This document shows positions 1 through 6,422 of a DNA stretch of 11,672 bases, piece by piece. The notes beneath the pieces are model-generated. The model did no database searches. It was not told the origin of the DNA and was given only the letters and a program-made list of their open reading frames with translations. Origin of the DNA: Planctomycetaceae bacterium (GTDB lineage: Bacteria; Planctomycetota; Planctomycetia; Pirellulales; PALSA-1355); NCBI GenBank assembly GCA_005773095.1, contig SXHT01000295.1, positions 1-11,672 on the forward strand, written 5' to 3'. Both the position numbers and the translations under genes were made by a program. Position 1 is the first letter of the stretch; the number at the start of each line of letters is the position of its first letter.

Positions 1-483
1 GGACCCCTGCTTAATTCCAACGGCCGACTGATCGGCATGAACACCGCAATCGCCAGCGCCACGGGGCAAAGCGCCGGAGTGGGTTTTGCCATTCCCGCGG
101 CAAGTATTGCCCGCGTGGTGCCGCAGCTCATCCAGCGAGGCAAAGTCATTCGTCCCGACACCGGCATCACCAGGGTGATGCAAACCGAACAGGGACTGAT
201 TATTGCCACGATGCAGCCGGGCGGCCCTGCCGAGCGCGCGGGCTTAAAAGGCTTTCGCCTCGTCAAGCAGCGCAAGTCGAAAGGCCCCTTTGTTTATGAA
301 ACGCAAACGATTGACCGCGAACAGGCCGACATGATCGTGGCCGTCGACGGCGAAAAAGTGAACACGGCCGGCGACTTTCTCAGCCTCGTCGAAGCCAAAC
401 GCCCCGGCGACGAAGTTGTGCTCAAGGTGATCCGACAAGGCCAGGAGTTTAACGTCGCCCTGCGTCTCGTGGCCGGCGAGTGA
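1..483 (+). CDS. HtrA/Deg-type serine protease with PDZ domain, C-terminal part (5' end outside window)
   Basis: The frame is open from the first base and reads GPLLNSNGRLIGMNTAIA, the strand that directly follows the catalytic serine (GNSGGPL) in trypsin-like HtrA/Deg proteases. The catalytic Ser, Asp and His must therefore lie just upstream, outside the window. GVGFAIP, the usual end of the protease domain, follows. The rest (about visible residues 60-155) is one PDZ domain: GLIIATMQPGGPAERAGL, then a basic insert (FRLVKQRKSKG), then ADMIVAVDGEKV and the terminal strand VVLKVIRQGQEFNVAL. Such proteins act in the periplasm or at the membrane in protein quality control, with the PDZ domain recognising substrate C-termini. 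Only one PDZ is present before the stop, so it resembles DegS/Deg1 more than two-PDZ DegP. The ATG at 37 is internal, not the start. The gene converges on uppP, leaving 142 bp between stop codons. The family call is secure; the subtype is not. Confidence 0.9.
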   Translation, partial: GPLLNSNGRLIGMNTAIASATGQSAGVGFAIPAASIARVVPQLIQRGKVIRPDTGITRVMQTEQGLIIATMQPGGPAERAGLKGFRLVKQRKSKGPFVYETQTIDREQADMIVAVDGEKVNTAGDFLSLVEAKRPGDEVVLKVIRQGQEFNVALRLVAGE

Positions 484-523
484 GTCGTGAAGCTGCCGAT
501 GCAAAAAAAGCCGTGTTGATGTT

Positions 524-562
524 CCCAATGCGATCGGCGCTCCCGTAAACGGGATTGCATCG
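524..562. other. Stem-loop between convergent htrA-like gene and uppP
   Basis: ATGCGATC (528-535) pairs imperfectly with GATTGCAT (553-560), and the inner CCCGT (542-546) pairs with ACGGG (549-553). It lies between two convergent stop codons, where a transcription terminator is expected, but no T-run follows directly on either strand. An A7 run at 502-508 (T7 on the minus strand) is about 20 nt beyond the stem in the uppP direction, too far for a standard intrinsic terminator. A role in ending either transcript is possible but unproven. Confidence 0.25.
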
Positions 563-625
563 ACAAGCGATACCCTGACGCCCCGGGATAAAAGATCGCT
601 TCCCGGTACATGGGTCCGAGATACA

Positions 626-1591
626 TCACCACGGCACCTGCACGATAGCACGGATTAGTCCCTGTGCAAGCGGATTTTCTTCAAGACCTGCACAAGAGTG
701 TCGATTCGCCGTGTTTTTGCCGATCCGCTCGCTGTGACGCGCGGTGGAAAAGTTGTCAGTGATCGTTCCACTGCGGAGCATTGCCAACAGCAGGCTGGCC
801 AGCGCGATTCGGTACACCACGAAAACCAGCGTTGTCCGTTTACGCAGATAGCGCAGCAGCCAGTCGATCGAGAGGTAACCTACGATCGCCGCCGCGATCA
901 AACCCGCCAGCAGGTTGATTGCCTGGCTCGAACTGCCAAGCAAGGCATCGCGTTGTTTGAACAGCTTGTACGCTCCAGCAGCGAAAACCGCGGGCACCGA
1001 TAGCAGGAAGGAGTATCGTGCGGCCGTTTCTCGATTCAGCCCGCTTGCCAGTCCGCCCAGCAAAGTGACGCCGGAACGCGACGTGCCAGGCACGAGCGCT
1101 GCGGCTTGGGCCAATCCAACGATGACAGCGTCGCGCCATGTAATCTGCCTCAAGTCGCGACCTGTGCGGCAATCGGTGCCAAGCCACCATTCCGCCAGCG
1201 CCAAAAGCATCCCCACGAGGATCAGTGCGGCGCAGATGACATACAGCGAACGCAAGGCATGATCGATGGGGTCTTCGAAGAGCAGGCCCAGGATGACGAT
1301 GGGCACCGTTCCGACCGCGATCATCCAGCCCAGCCGGCTCTCGGCGGTTCTGACGAGTTTACCGTGCCGAACATCATGTCCCATGGCGATGGCAATTTGC
1401 ACAAGGTCGCGCCAAAAGTAGACCAGGACGGCGACCAGGGTGCCGATCTGAATTACCGCCGAAAATGCCGAGCCGGGATCTTTCCATCCAAGCAGAACCG
1501 GAACAATTTTCATGTGCGCTGTGCTGCTGACGGGCAGGAACTCCGTAAGACCCTGGACGACTCCGATGACGATGGCTTCAAAAAGGGTCAT
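626..1591 (-). CDS. uppP: Undecaprenyl-diphosphate phosphatase (BacA/UppP family)
   Basis: Integral membrane enzyme that dephosphorylates undecaprenyl diphosphate to recycle the lipid carrier for peptidoglycan and other envelope polymers; in E. coli overexpression it gives bacitracin resistance. Both family signatures are intact: QGLTEFLPVSSTAH at about residues 13-26 (the acidic and serine motif) and PGTSRSG at about 168-174 (containing the catalytic-site arginine). Several hydrophobic helices separate them. I take ATG at 1591, giving MTLFEAIVIG, which matches the family N-terminus; an in-frame TTG at 1600 would add three residues. No clear Shine-Dalgarno is visible. The protein is 321 aa, whereas the family is usually about 265-280. 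The membrane core ends near residue 275 (LLLAMLRSG), and the remaining 46 or so residues form a hydrophilic tail not expected in the family. The gene is divergent from the isomerase gene and convergent with the protease gene, so it is probably transcribed alone. Confidence 0.93.
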   Translation of the reverse strand: MTLFEAIVIGVVQGLTEFLPVSSTAHMKIVPVLLGWKDPGSAFSAVIQIGTLVAVLVYFWRDLVQIAIAMGHDVRHGKLVRTAESRLGWMIAVGTVPIVILGLLFEDPIDHALRSLYVICAALILVGMLLALAEWWLGTDCRTGRDLRQITWRDAVIVGLAQAAALVPGTSRSGVTLLGGLASGLNRETAARYSFLLSVPAVFAAGAYKLFKQRDALLGSSSQAINLLAGLIAAAIVGYLSIDWLLRYLRKRTTLVFVVYRIALASLLLAMLRSGTITDNFSTARHSERIGKNTANRHSCAGLEENPLAQGLIRAIVQVPW

Positions 1592-1760
1592 GATGTGCAA
1601 AGGTGTAAGGCGTGCAGGGCTGGAGTGTCGGCCAGGTTGGAGTTCCGCCTTAAGACGGGCGACAAATTACATCCCGAAGTTGGCAGAACGGAAATCCAGC
1701 TCGCGAAACCGCTCGACTCGATGCCCCCCATTTTCGTCGCTTCCTTGCGCGGCCGGAACT

Positions 1761-1769
1761 TGACATAAT
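1761..1769 (+). promoter_or_regulatory. Candidate extended -10 promoter for the isomerase gene
   Basis: TGACATAAT combines a TGn extension with CATAAT, a five-of-six match to the bacterial -10 box. It ends 27 bp before the ATG, so transcription would start near 1776 with a leader of about 20 nt. The best -35 at 17-bp spacing (1741-1746) is poor, as is allowed for extended -10 promoters. Evidence is by consensus only. Confidence 0.33.
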
Positions 1770-1796
1770 GCCAGTTTAGGTCAGAGAACGCCAAGT

Positions 1797-2687
1797 ATGA
1801 TGTTTAAGAATCTAAGAACGGAAGCACTCGGGGTGTCGGGCACGCCCAGCGAGATTATCGAACTTGCGCTGTCGTACGGGTTCAAAGGGCTGGACCTCGA
1901 TATCGTTGATTTCGCGGCCCAAGTCAAGGCGGTCGGAATCGCCAAAGCGCGGCGATCGTACGAAAGCGCTCGATTGAAGTTTTCAGCCTTCCAATTGCCC
2001 GTCGAATGGCACGATGATCCCGATCATTACACGCGAGATCTGTCCGCGCTAACCAGCTATCTGGAACTCGCCAAGGAGTTGGGGTGCCAACGGGCGATCA
2101 CAGCGATCGAGCCAGCCGGTGACATGCGGCCGTTTCATGAGAATTATGAGTATCATCGCCGCAGGCTCGGCGAGCTGGCGGCCGCGGTTGATCCCTTCGG
2201 CATCCGCCTGGGCGTGGAATTCATCGCGCCGGCCAGCCACAAGAAGGGGCGGGCGTATCAGTTTGTTCAAACGGTCGATCAGGTGTTGATGTTGCTGCGG
2301 AGCGTGCCCGCGACGAATCTGGGGCTGGTGCTCGACACCTGGCACTGGTATTTGGGAGGCGGAACGCTGGAGCAAATTCGATCGCTCACCGGCGACAAGA
2401 TTGTGGCCGTCTATCTGGCGGACTGCGATCCCGATGTGACGGCCACCAGCGCAACAGGCAAAGCACGCCGCCTGCCCGGCGAGACCGGCGTCATCGACTG
2501 CGCCGGGATCCTGACGGCACTGGGGGGAATCCGGTACGCCGGTCCGATTACGCCGTCTCCGGTTAAGGGCAACATGGCGGGCCAGGGACGCGATAAGATC
2601 GTCAAGGCTGCCAGCGCCGCCTTCGATCAAGTCTGGAAAGCGGCCGGACTGAATCCGCACGGTAACCTGGTGGCGGCAGTGAAATAG
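1797..2687 (+). CDS. Sugar phosphate isomerase/epimerase-like protein (xylose isomerase-like TIM barrel)
   Basis: A 296-aa protein of the AP-endonuclease-2/xylose isomerase-like TIM-barrel superfamily, which includes hydroxypyruvate isomerase, inosose dehydratase and sugar epimerases. Visible barrel strands: GFKGLDLDI (28-36), LKFSAFQLPVEW (60-71), RAITAIEPAGD (99-109), GIRLGVEFIAP (135-145), LGLVLDTWHWY (175-185), KIVAVYLADC (201-210), RRLPGETGVID (224-234) and YAGPITPSP (247-255). Of the usual metal-site residues, Glu141 and Asp180 with nearby His183 are present. The His of the common VHLxD strand is Tyr206, and the Glu of the common PxxPEP ending is Ser254, so metal binding may be altered; this comes from memory of the family, not an alignment. 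Two ATGs stand in tandem at 1797 and 1800. The stop codon lies inside the first unit of the 14-bp tandem array leading to the nuclease gene, so the two genes may be co-transcribed. Substrate cannot be assigned. Confidence 0.82.
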   Translation: MMFKNLRTEALGVSGTPSEIIELALSYGFKGLDLDIVDFAAQVKAVGIAKARRSYESARLKFSAFQLPVEWHDDPDHYTRDLSALTSYLELAKELGCQRAITAIEPAGDMRPFHENYEYHRRRLGELAAAVDPFGIRLGVEFIAPASHKKGRAYQFVQTVDQVLMLLRSVPATNLGLVLDTWHWYLGGGTLEQIRSLTGDKIVAVYLADCDPDVTATSATGKARRLPGETGVIDCAGILTALGGIRYAGPITPSPVKGNMAGQGRDKIVKAASAAFDQVWKAAGLNPHGNLVAAVK

Positions 2688-2784
2688 TGGCAGTGAAATA
2701 GCGGCAGTGAAATAGCGGCAGTGAAATAGCGGCAGTGAAATAGCGGCAGTGAAATAGCGGCAGTGAAATAGCGGCAGTGAAATG
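2673..2784 (+). repeat. Eight-copy 14-bp tandem repeat bridging two genes
   Basis: Unit GCGGCAGTGAAATA is repeated head to tail from 2673. Copy 2 (2687-2700) has one C-to-T change, copies 1 and 3-7 are identical, and copy 8 (2771-2784) ends in ATG instead of ATA. Copy 1 contains the isomerase stop codon (TAG, 2685-2687) and copy 8 the nuclease start codon (ATG, 2782-2784), so the array fills the whole 94-bp gap. As 14 is not a multiple of three, every frame meets TAG and TGA within 42 nt, and each unit offers a GTG-AAA-TAG mini-ORF. At the right edge GTGAAA-TG-TTTCAC forms an inverted repeat over the start codon. Near-perfect identity suggests recent slippage expansion. Without spacers of unique sequence it is not a CRISPR array. 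Confidence 0.97.
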
Positions 2785-3789
2785 TTTCACTACGATCGCG
2801 GACTCAAGCTGACGGCGATTGATCTGGCGATCGACGTGCGGCGTCGGCAGCCGCGAGGATTCATTTCGCACGCGCACGCGGATCACATGGCGCGGCATGA
2901 GTTTGCCTATTGCACCCCTGAAACGGCGAAGCTCTACCATCACAAGTTTGGCAACCGCCCGCTGCGGGAGCTGCCCTATCGCGAGCCAGTCGAGTTAGGC
3001 TCCATGCGGCTTACCACGTATCCCGCCGGGCACTGCCTGGGTTCGGCGATGTTGTTGGCCGACGACGGCACGACGAGTTTGCTCTACACGGGCGACTTCA
3101 AGCTCGACGAATCGGCCACCGCCCGAACCGCGGAGTTGCCGCGGGCCGAGATCCTGGTGATCGAAAGCACGTTTGGCGATCCCGCCTATCGACTGCCGCC
3201 GCGCGACGAGGTGATTGGCAGGCTTCTTGAGTTGGTCTACCAGGCGCTGGCCGAGGGCGCGACGCCGATTGTTGAGGCGTACGTGCTCGGCAAGAGCCAG
3301 GAAGTCACGCGCATTCTTACCCTGGCCGGCATTCCCGTTCTCCAGCATCCGTTAATCTACGAGGTCAGCCAGATTTACCGAGCGTGCGGCGTGGATCTTG
3401 GCGATATGCATCGGTACGCTGATGGGCCGCTCGCGGGGCACGCGGTCGTGGTGCCGCCGCGGATGCAGCAGACGTACCCTTTGCGCGGACTCAAAAAGAC
3501 CGTAACTTTCGCCGTGACGGGTTGGGCCGCTCACGCAGCCACCAGGTTTCGCTTGGGCGTCGATCATGCCATCCCGCTGTCGGATCATGCCGACTACGAC
3601 GATCTTTTTGAAGCCATTGAGCGAGTTCAACCGCGCGAGATTTATTGCACCCATGGGCCGGCCAGTTTTGTCGACCGTTTGCGCGAGGCCGGACTGAATG
3701 CGCATCCGCTCGATCGGGGACGTCAGTGGCTGGTTCCTCAGGCCAAATTGGCTGACGGAGCGCAACCCGCTAACCAATCTCGTATGTAA
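2782..3789 (+). CDS. Metallo-beta-lactamase-fold nuclease, Cft2/Ysh1-like (COG1236-type)
   Basis: A 335-aa cytoplasmic protein of the MBL-fold exonuclease group related to mRNA 3'-end processing factors and to the exonuclease found beside bacterial ATP-dependent DNA ligases. The zinc-binding set is complete: SHAHADH (29-35) with His30, His32, Asp34 and His35; His84 in AGHCLGSA; Asp105 in TGDFKLD; His269 in LSDHAD; and His291 in CTHG. The segment AYVLGKSQE (166-174) fits the helical insertion of this group. The start MFHYDRGLKL at ATG 2782 matches the usual N-terminus and length of the family, although the codon sits in the last unit of the tandem array and has no Shine-Dalgarno. Expression may rely on transcription, or termination-reinitiation, from the isomerase gene. 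The last 20 bp overlap the 3' end of the minus-strand ATPase gene. Whether it acts on RNA or DNA cannot be told; no ligase or helicase partner gene is in the window. Confidence 0.88.
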   Translation: MFHYDRGLKLTAIDLAIDVRRRQPRGFISHAHADHMARHEFAYCTPETAKLYHHKFGNRPLRELPYREPVELGSMRLTTYPAGHCLGSAMLLADDGTTSLLYTGDFKLDESATARTAELPRAEILVIESTFGDPAYRLPPRDEVIGRLLELVYQALAEGATPIVEAYVLGKSQEVTRILTLAGIPVLQHPLIYEVSQIYRACGVDLGDMHRYADGPLAGHAVVVPPRMQQTYPLRGLKKTVTFAVTGWAAHAATRFRLGVDHAIPLSDHADYDDLFEAIERVQPREIYCTHGPASFVDRLREAGLNAHPLDRGRQWLVPQAKLADGAQPANQSRM

Positions 3790-5188
3790 TCCTTCCATGT
3801 TTCTGGCTGCGGCTGATGCGATCGGCCGCGTACAGCCCCGCCAGCACAAACTCCACGCAACTTGCACGCATCGCGGGATCGCTCGAGGCGTTGACTTCAA
3901 ACGCTTTGTCCCACGCCGGCGGCACGCGCTTGAGCCGCTCGGCATAGTGCGAGCTCGGCAACAGGTCGCCGACTTCGATTTTCACGCCTTCGCTGAAAAT
4001 CTGGCTGATCTCGTCGAGGCCATGGCGATCGACGTATTCACCAAAGACCTTGCTGATCGCTTCGGCTACGATCGCGTCGAGCACCTGTCGGTCGCTCATC
4101 TGATGGCTGCCCATCAGATCGAGTTCGAGCTTGCCGAGCGATGAGGCGTACAAGTGGCCTAAGTCGCTGATCCGCGGCACGGAGGGCTTCTCGCCGAGCA
4201 CTGCGGCACGATGCCTGGCCGACGCGACCATCGTTCGATAATTGGCGATACTGAACCGGGCGCTCACGCCCGACTGCTGATCGACGAACTTACTCTTGCG
4301 GGCCGCGCGGCTGATCTCTTCATTGATCTCTCGCATGAAGTAGGGCACGGCAACGGGAAACTCGCCATCCAGGCTGACGCCGGCTTCTTGTTCCGTGATC
4401 TGGATGCCCAGATCGCGCTCGCGCGGATAGTGCGTGTGAATGATCGAGCCGATGCGGTCCTTGAGCTGCGGGATGACCTTGCCCGAGCGGTTGTACGTGG
4501 CGGGGTTCGCCGAGAACAAGATCAGCACGTCGATATCGAAGCTGACGGGAAAGCCGCGAATCTGCACGTCGCGCTCTTCCAGAATATTGAACAGGCCGAC
4601 CTGCACCAATTCGTCGAGTTCCGGTAATTCGTTCATGGCGAAGATGCCCCGGTGCATGCGGGGAATCAGGCCGAAGTGCAGCGCGTCCTCCGCGGACATG
4701 CTGGCTCCGCCCGCCAGCCTGGCCGGATCGATCTCGCCGATAATGTCGGCGAACTTGGTGCCCGGCGCCAGCCTTTCGGCATAACGCTTCTGGCGCGGCC
4801 ACCAGGCAATCGGTACTTCGTCCTCGGGCGTGTCGGCCAAAAATCGCTGGGCTACACCGGTGGTTGGATGAAACGGATCTTCGTGGACCGGGCAGTTGGG
4901 AAGATCCAGGTACGGGATCTCATCATCGAGAAACCGCACGAGCGCACGCATCAGCCGGCTCTTGGCCTGGCCCTTTTCGCCCAGGAAAAGCAGATCATGC
5001 CTGGCGAGGATCGACAGATTAATCTCCGGAATCACCGTGTCGTCGAAACCAAGGATGCTGGGAAATAACTCCTCGCCGCTGGTCAGCATGCGGAGAAAGT
5101 TGTCGTAAATCTCTTGCTTGACGGACTTCGAAACCCATCCGCTCGCGCGCAACTCCGCGAGCGTCGTGGGTTTTGCGAGCGTTTGCAT
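3770..5188 (-). CDS. AAA+ ATPase of the ChlI/MoxR type (magnesium chelatase subunit I-like)
   Basis: A 472-aa AAA+ protein resembling the ChlI/BchI-like ATPases that planctomycete annotations label magnesium chelatase or sigma-54-interacting regulator. Numbered from ATG 5188, the P-loop is GEKGQAKS (70-77), followed by SRLMRAL. The Walker B region is GIFAMNELPEL (181-191), with Asn where most AAA+ proteins have Asp. Sensor 1 is FSANP (225-229), and LKDRIGS (242-248) holds a conserved arginine. QVGLFNILEERDVQIRGF is typical of ChlI/MoxR proteins. These work as rings that remodel partners, often with a von Willebrand A protein, but no such gene is adjacent. No DNA-binding domain is visible, so I do not call it a transcription regulator. 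The frame extends upstream to ATG 5218 and TTG 5224; 5188 fits best with a TATAAT at 5230-5235, which would give a leader of about 35 nt. The 3' end overlaps the nuclease gene by 20 bp. Confidence 0.87.
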   Translation of the reverse strand: MQTLAKPTTLAELRASGWVSKSVKQEIYDNFLRMLTSGEELFPSILGFDDTVIPEINLSILARHDLLFLGEKGQAKSRLMRALVRFLDDEIPYLDLPNCPVHEDPFHPTTGVAQRFLADTPEDEVPIAWWPRQKRYAERLAPGTKFADIIGEIDPARLAGGASMSAEDALHFGLIPRMHRGIFAMNELPELDELVQVGLFNILEERDVQIRGFPVSFDIDVLILFSANPATYNRSGKVIPQLKDRIGSIIHTHYPRERDLGIQITEQEAGVSLDGEFPVAVPYFMREINEEISRAARKSKFVDQQSGVSARFSIANYRTMVASARHRAAVLGEKPSVPRISDLGHLYASSLGKLELDLMGSHQMSDRQVLDAIVAEAISKVFGEYVDRHGLDEISQIFSEGVKIEVGDLLPSSHYAERLKRVPPAWDKAFEVNASSDPAMRASCVEFVLAGLYAADRISRSQKHGRITYEIG

Positions 5189-5229
5189 GTGAAAACCGCG
5201 TCTGGGTGAGTAATCCATGGACAAGATGG

Positions 5230-5235
5230 ATTATA
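5230..5235 (-). promoter_or_regulatory. Candidate -10 box for the AAA+ ATPase gene
   Basis: The minus strand reads TATAAT, a perfect -10 match, in an otherwise GC-rich stretch. The -35 region 16-17 bp upstream (TTTCCT or GTTTCC) is weak. Transcription from it would begin near 5222, after ATG 5218 would be nearly leaderless and ATG 5188 would have a leader of about 35 nt. It also lies in the gap between this gene and the DUF1559 stop codon, where a promoter is expected. Confidence 0.42.
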
Positions 5236-5264
5236 GCGCGCACGCGGGGCAAGGAAACCCACCC

Positions 5265-6125
5265 TCAATTGCCCGGCACAATCTCGTTGCCCGCGCGGGT
5301 GCAGAGGGCTTGAAACACCGATCCTTCGATGTCGTCGGCAACGGCGTCGACCGAACCATCGCACCGCACCAACAGCGTGATGCCCGTATGGTGGCTGCTG
5401 AAGTCGTCGAGATGTCCGTCAGGCTGATTGGGTGTGTGATCGCCAGCGGCAACGATTCGTGCCATCGCCTCGTCGCCGCCCGAAATCATTCCCAGCCAGG
5501 TCGAGCCGCCATGCAAACTCGATCGCTCACCCGCCATCAGCGTCTTGCTCAGGCCGTCGGTGACTTGCTTGAAGCTGATGCGGCTGTTGTGAAAGAAAAC
5601 GCCATTGCCTCGGCTGGGGTCGTCTTCGATCTCCCCCGTGCCGTAGACGCCCACGTAGTTCGATCGCGACAATTCGCACAGTTCGCCCAAGCCGTCCTCC
5701 TTGTCAAGCTTCCAGAGAGGATCGAGAGGCTCGGAGGGGCAAATGAAGTCGGGCAGCACAGTGGTTCGCACCGGATCATGGATCGAGTCCAAGATGGCGA
5801 CCTTTTCCTGCACACGGACCGAGGTAGTGCCTTGCTCCAAATAGGGCAAGATTCCTGCCGACCAACCCCAGCCCGGCTCACCCTCGGCATCGGGTGTCAG
5901 CGTGCCGGATTGGAAAGCGGTCCAGCCAGTGGGCAACAGCTTCCGTGCGTCGTGATGATTGTGAAGCGCCAGGCCGATCTGCTTGAGATTATTGGTGCAT
6001 TGGGTCCGGCGAGCCGCCTCTCTGGCAGCCTGAATCGCGGGCATCAACAAGGCAACCAAAACACCAATGATGGCGATTACCACCATGAGTTCGATTAACG
6101 TGAAACCGGCTCGGCGATCTCGCAT
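5265..6125 (-). CDS. DUF1559 protein with type IV pilin-like N-terminus
   Basis: A 286-aa protein starting MRDRRAGFTLIELMVV. This is a prepilin cleavage/methylation motif: a short basic leader, Gly7 before the cut, Phe8 as the new N-terminus and Glu12 at position +5. The long hydrophobic helix that follows (AIIGVLVALLMPAIQAAREA) would anchor it in the membrane. DUF1559 marks follow: RTQCTNNLKQIGLALHNHHD, LLPTGW, the FICPS-type segment, SNYVGVYG, and near the C-terminus the CDGSV and ALCTRAGNEIVPG signatures. These proteins are hugely multiplied in Planctomycetota; they are probably processed by a prepilin peptidase, and their role is poorly known. I chose ATG 6125 because GGAGG lies 9 nt upstream and gives the normal short leader; a TTG at 6143 would add six residues. 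No pilus or secretion genes are nearby, so it stands alone. Confidence 0.93.
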   Translation of the reverse strand: MRDRRAGFTLIELMVVIAIIGVLVALLMPAIQAAREAARRTQCTNNLKQIGLALHNHHDARKLLPTGWTAFQSGTLTPDAEGEPGWGWSAGILPYLEQGTTSVRVQEKVAILDSIHDPVRTTVLPDFICPSEPLDPLWKLDKEDGLGELCELSRSNYVGVYGTGEIEDDPSRGNGVFFHNSRISFKQVTDGLSKTLMAGERSSLHGGSTWLGMISGGDEAMARIVAAGDHTPNQPDGHLDDFSSHHTGITLLVRCDGSVDAVADDIEGSVFQALCTRAGNEIVPGN

Positions 6126-6164
6126 GGTTCCTGCCCTCCACAACGGTGCATGTCAAAATAAAAA

Positions 6165-6218
6165 TGAAACTGGGTTTCACCCGTTCGACGAAACTAAATG
6201 CAAATGCATGCAAATGCA
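6165..6218. repeat. Short inverted and direct repeats upstream of the DUF1559 gene
   Basis: TGAAAC (6165-6170) and GTTTCA (6174-6179) form a 6-bp inverted repeat with a 3-bp spacer. Beyond it, ATGCAAATGCA occurs twice, at 6198-6208 and 6208-6218, sharing one base. This is the AT-richer 5' region of the DUF1559 gene, so the repeats could be regulatory sites or low-complexity sequence. I could not find a convincing -35/-10 pair here. Confidence 0.4.
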
Positions 6219-6265
6219 ACTGAGTTGTGGATTCTACCAGCCAGCGATGGTTTTGCAATGCAATT

Positions 6266-6419
6266 GCAATAAGATTACCGTTCACGGGCCGGGGACTGGC
6301 TCATTTTCCCGGCGAATTCGCCAGAGGCGCAGGGTTCTGTCAGGAGGTTGTCCAACGTGGTTCCCGGGAAAATGTGCCTGTCCCCCTCTCTTGGCCCGTG
6401 AACGGTTACGCAATAAGAT
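6266..6419. mobile_element. MITE-like inverted-repeat element flanked by 10-bp direct repeats
   Basis: GCAATAAGAT occurs at 6266-6275 and again at 6410-6419, bracketing 134 bp (6276-6409) whose ends are inverted repeats. The outer 14 bp, ACCGTTCACGGGCC (6277-6290), matches the complement of GGCCCGTGAACGGT (6393-6406) exactly. Next inward, GGGGACTGGCTCATTTTCCC on the left matches its right-hand counterpart at 18 of 20 positions, and the following GG also pairs. The right arm carries seven extra bases (CTCTCTT, 6386-6392) between the two blocks. The centre holds two small palindromes: GGCGAATTCGCC (6311-6322) and TTCCCGGGAA (6361-6370). No ORF of note lies inside, so it is non-autonomous. Terminal inverted repeats plus a putative target duplication suggest a DDE-transposase-mobilised MITE; a large REP/BIME-type hairpin is the alternative. 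It sits between the DinB gene's stop and the upstream region of the DUF1559 gene, so its transcript hairpin could also end DinB transcription. Confidence 0.8.
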
Positions 6420-6422
6420 CGC

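Noticed and set aside
502..508. A7 run (T7 on the minus strand) as an intrinsic terminator for uppP
   Set aside because: Only a 4-bp stem with a loop of about 20 nt can be drawn next to it, and the better hairpin (528-560) is about 20 nt away.
1106..1768. 220-codon plus-strand open frame opposite uppP
   Set aside because: It lies almost wholly antisense to a well-supported uppP, has a low-complexity polar composition and no recognisable domain. GC-rich DNA commonly gives such shadow frames.
2673..2784. Tandem array as a possible CRISPR
   Set aside because: Units are contiguous 14-bp copies with no unique spacers, and no cas genes are present.
3698..4144. 148-codon plus-strand frame over the end of the nuclease gene and the ATPase gene
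   Set aside because: It is out of frame with the nuclease and antisense to the ATPase, with no domain of its own.
5217..6098. 293-codon plus-strand open frame opposite the DUF1559 gene
   Set aside because: Antisense to a gene with a clear prepilin motif, good ribosome binding site and DUF1559 signatures; no domain is seen in the opposite frame.
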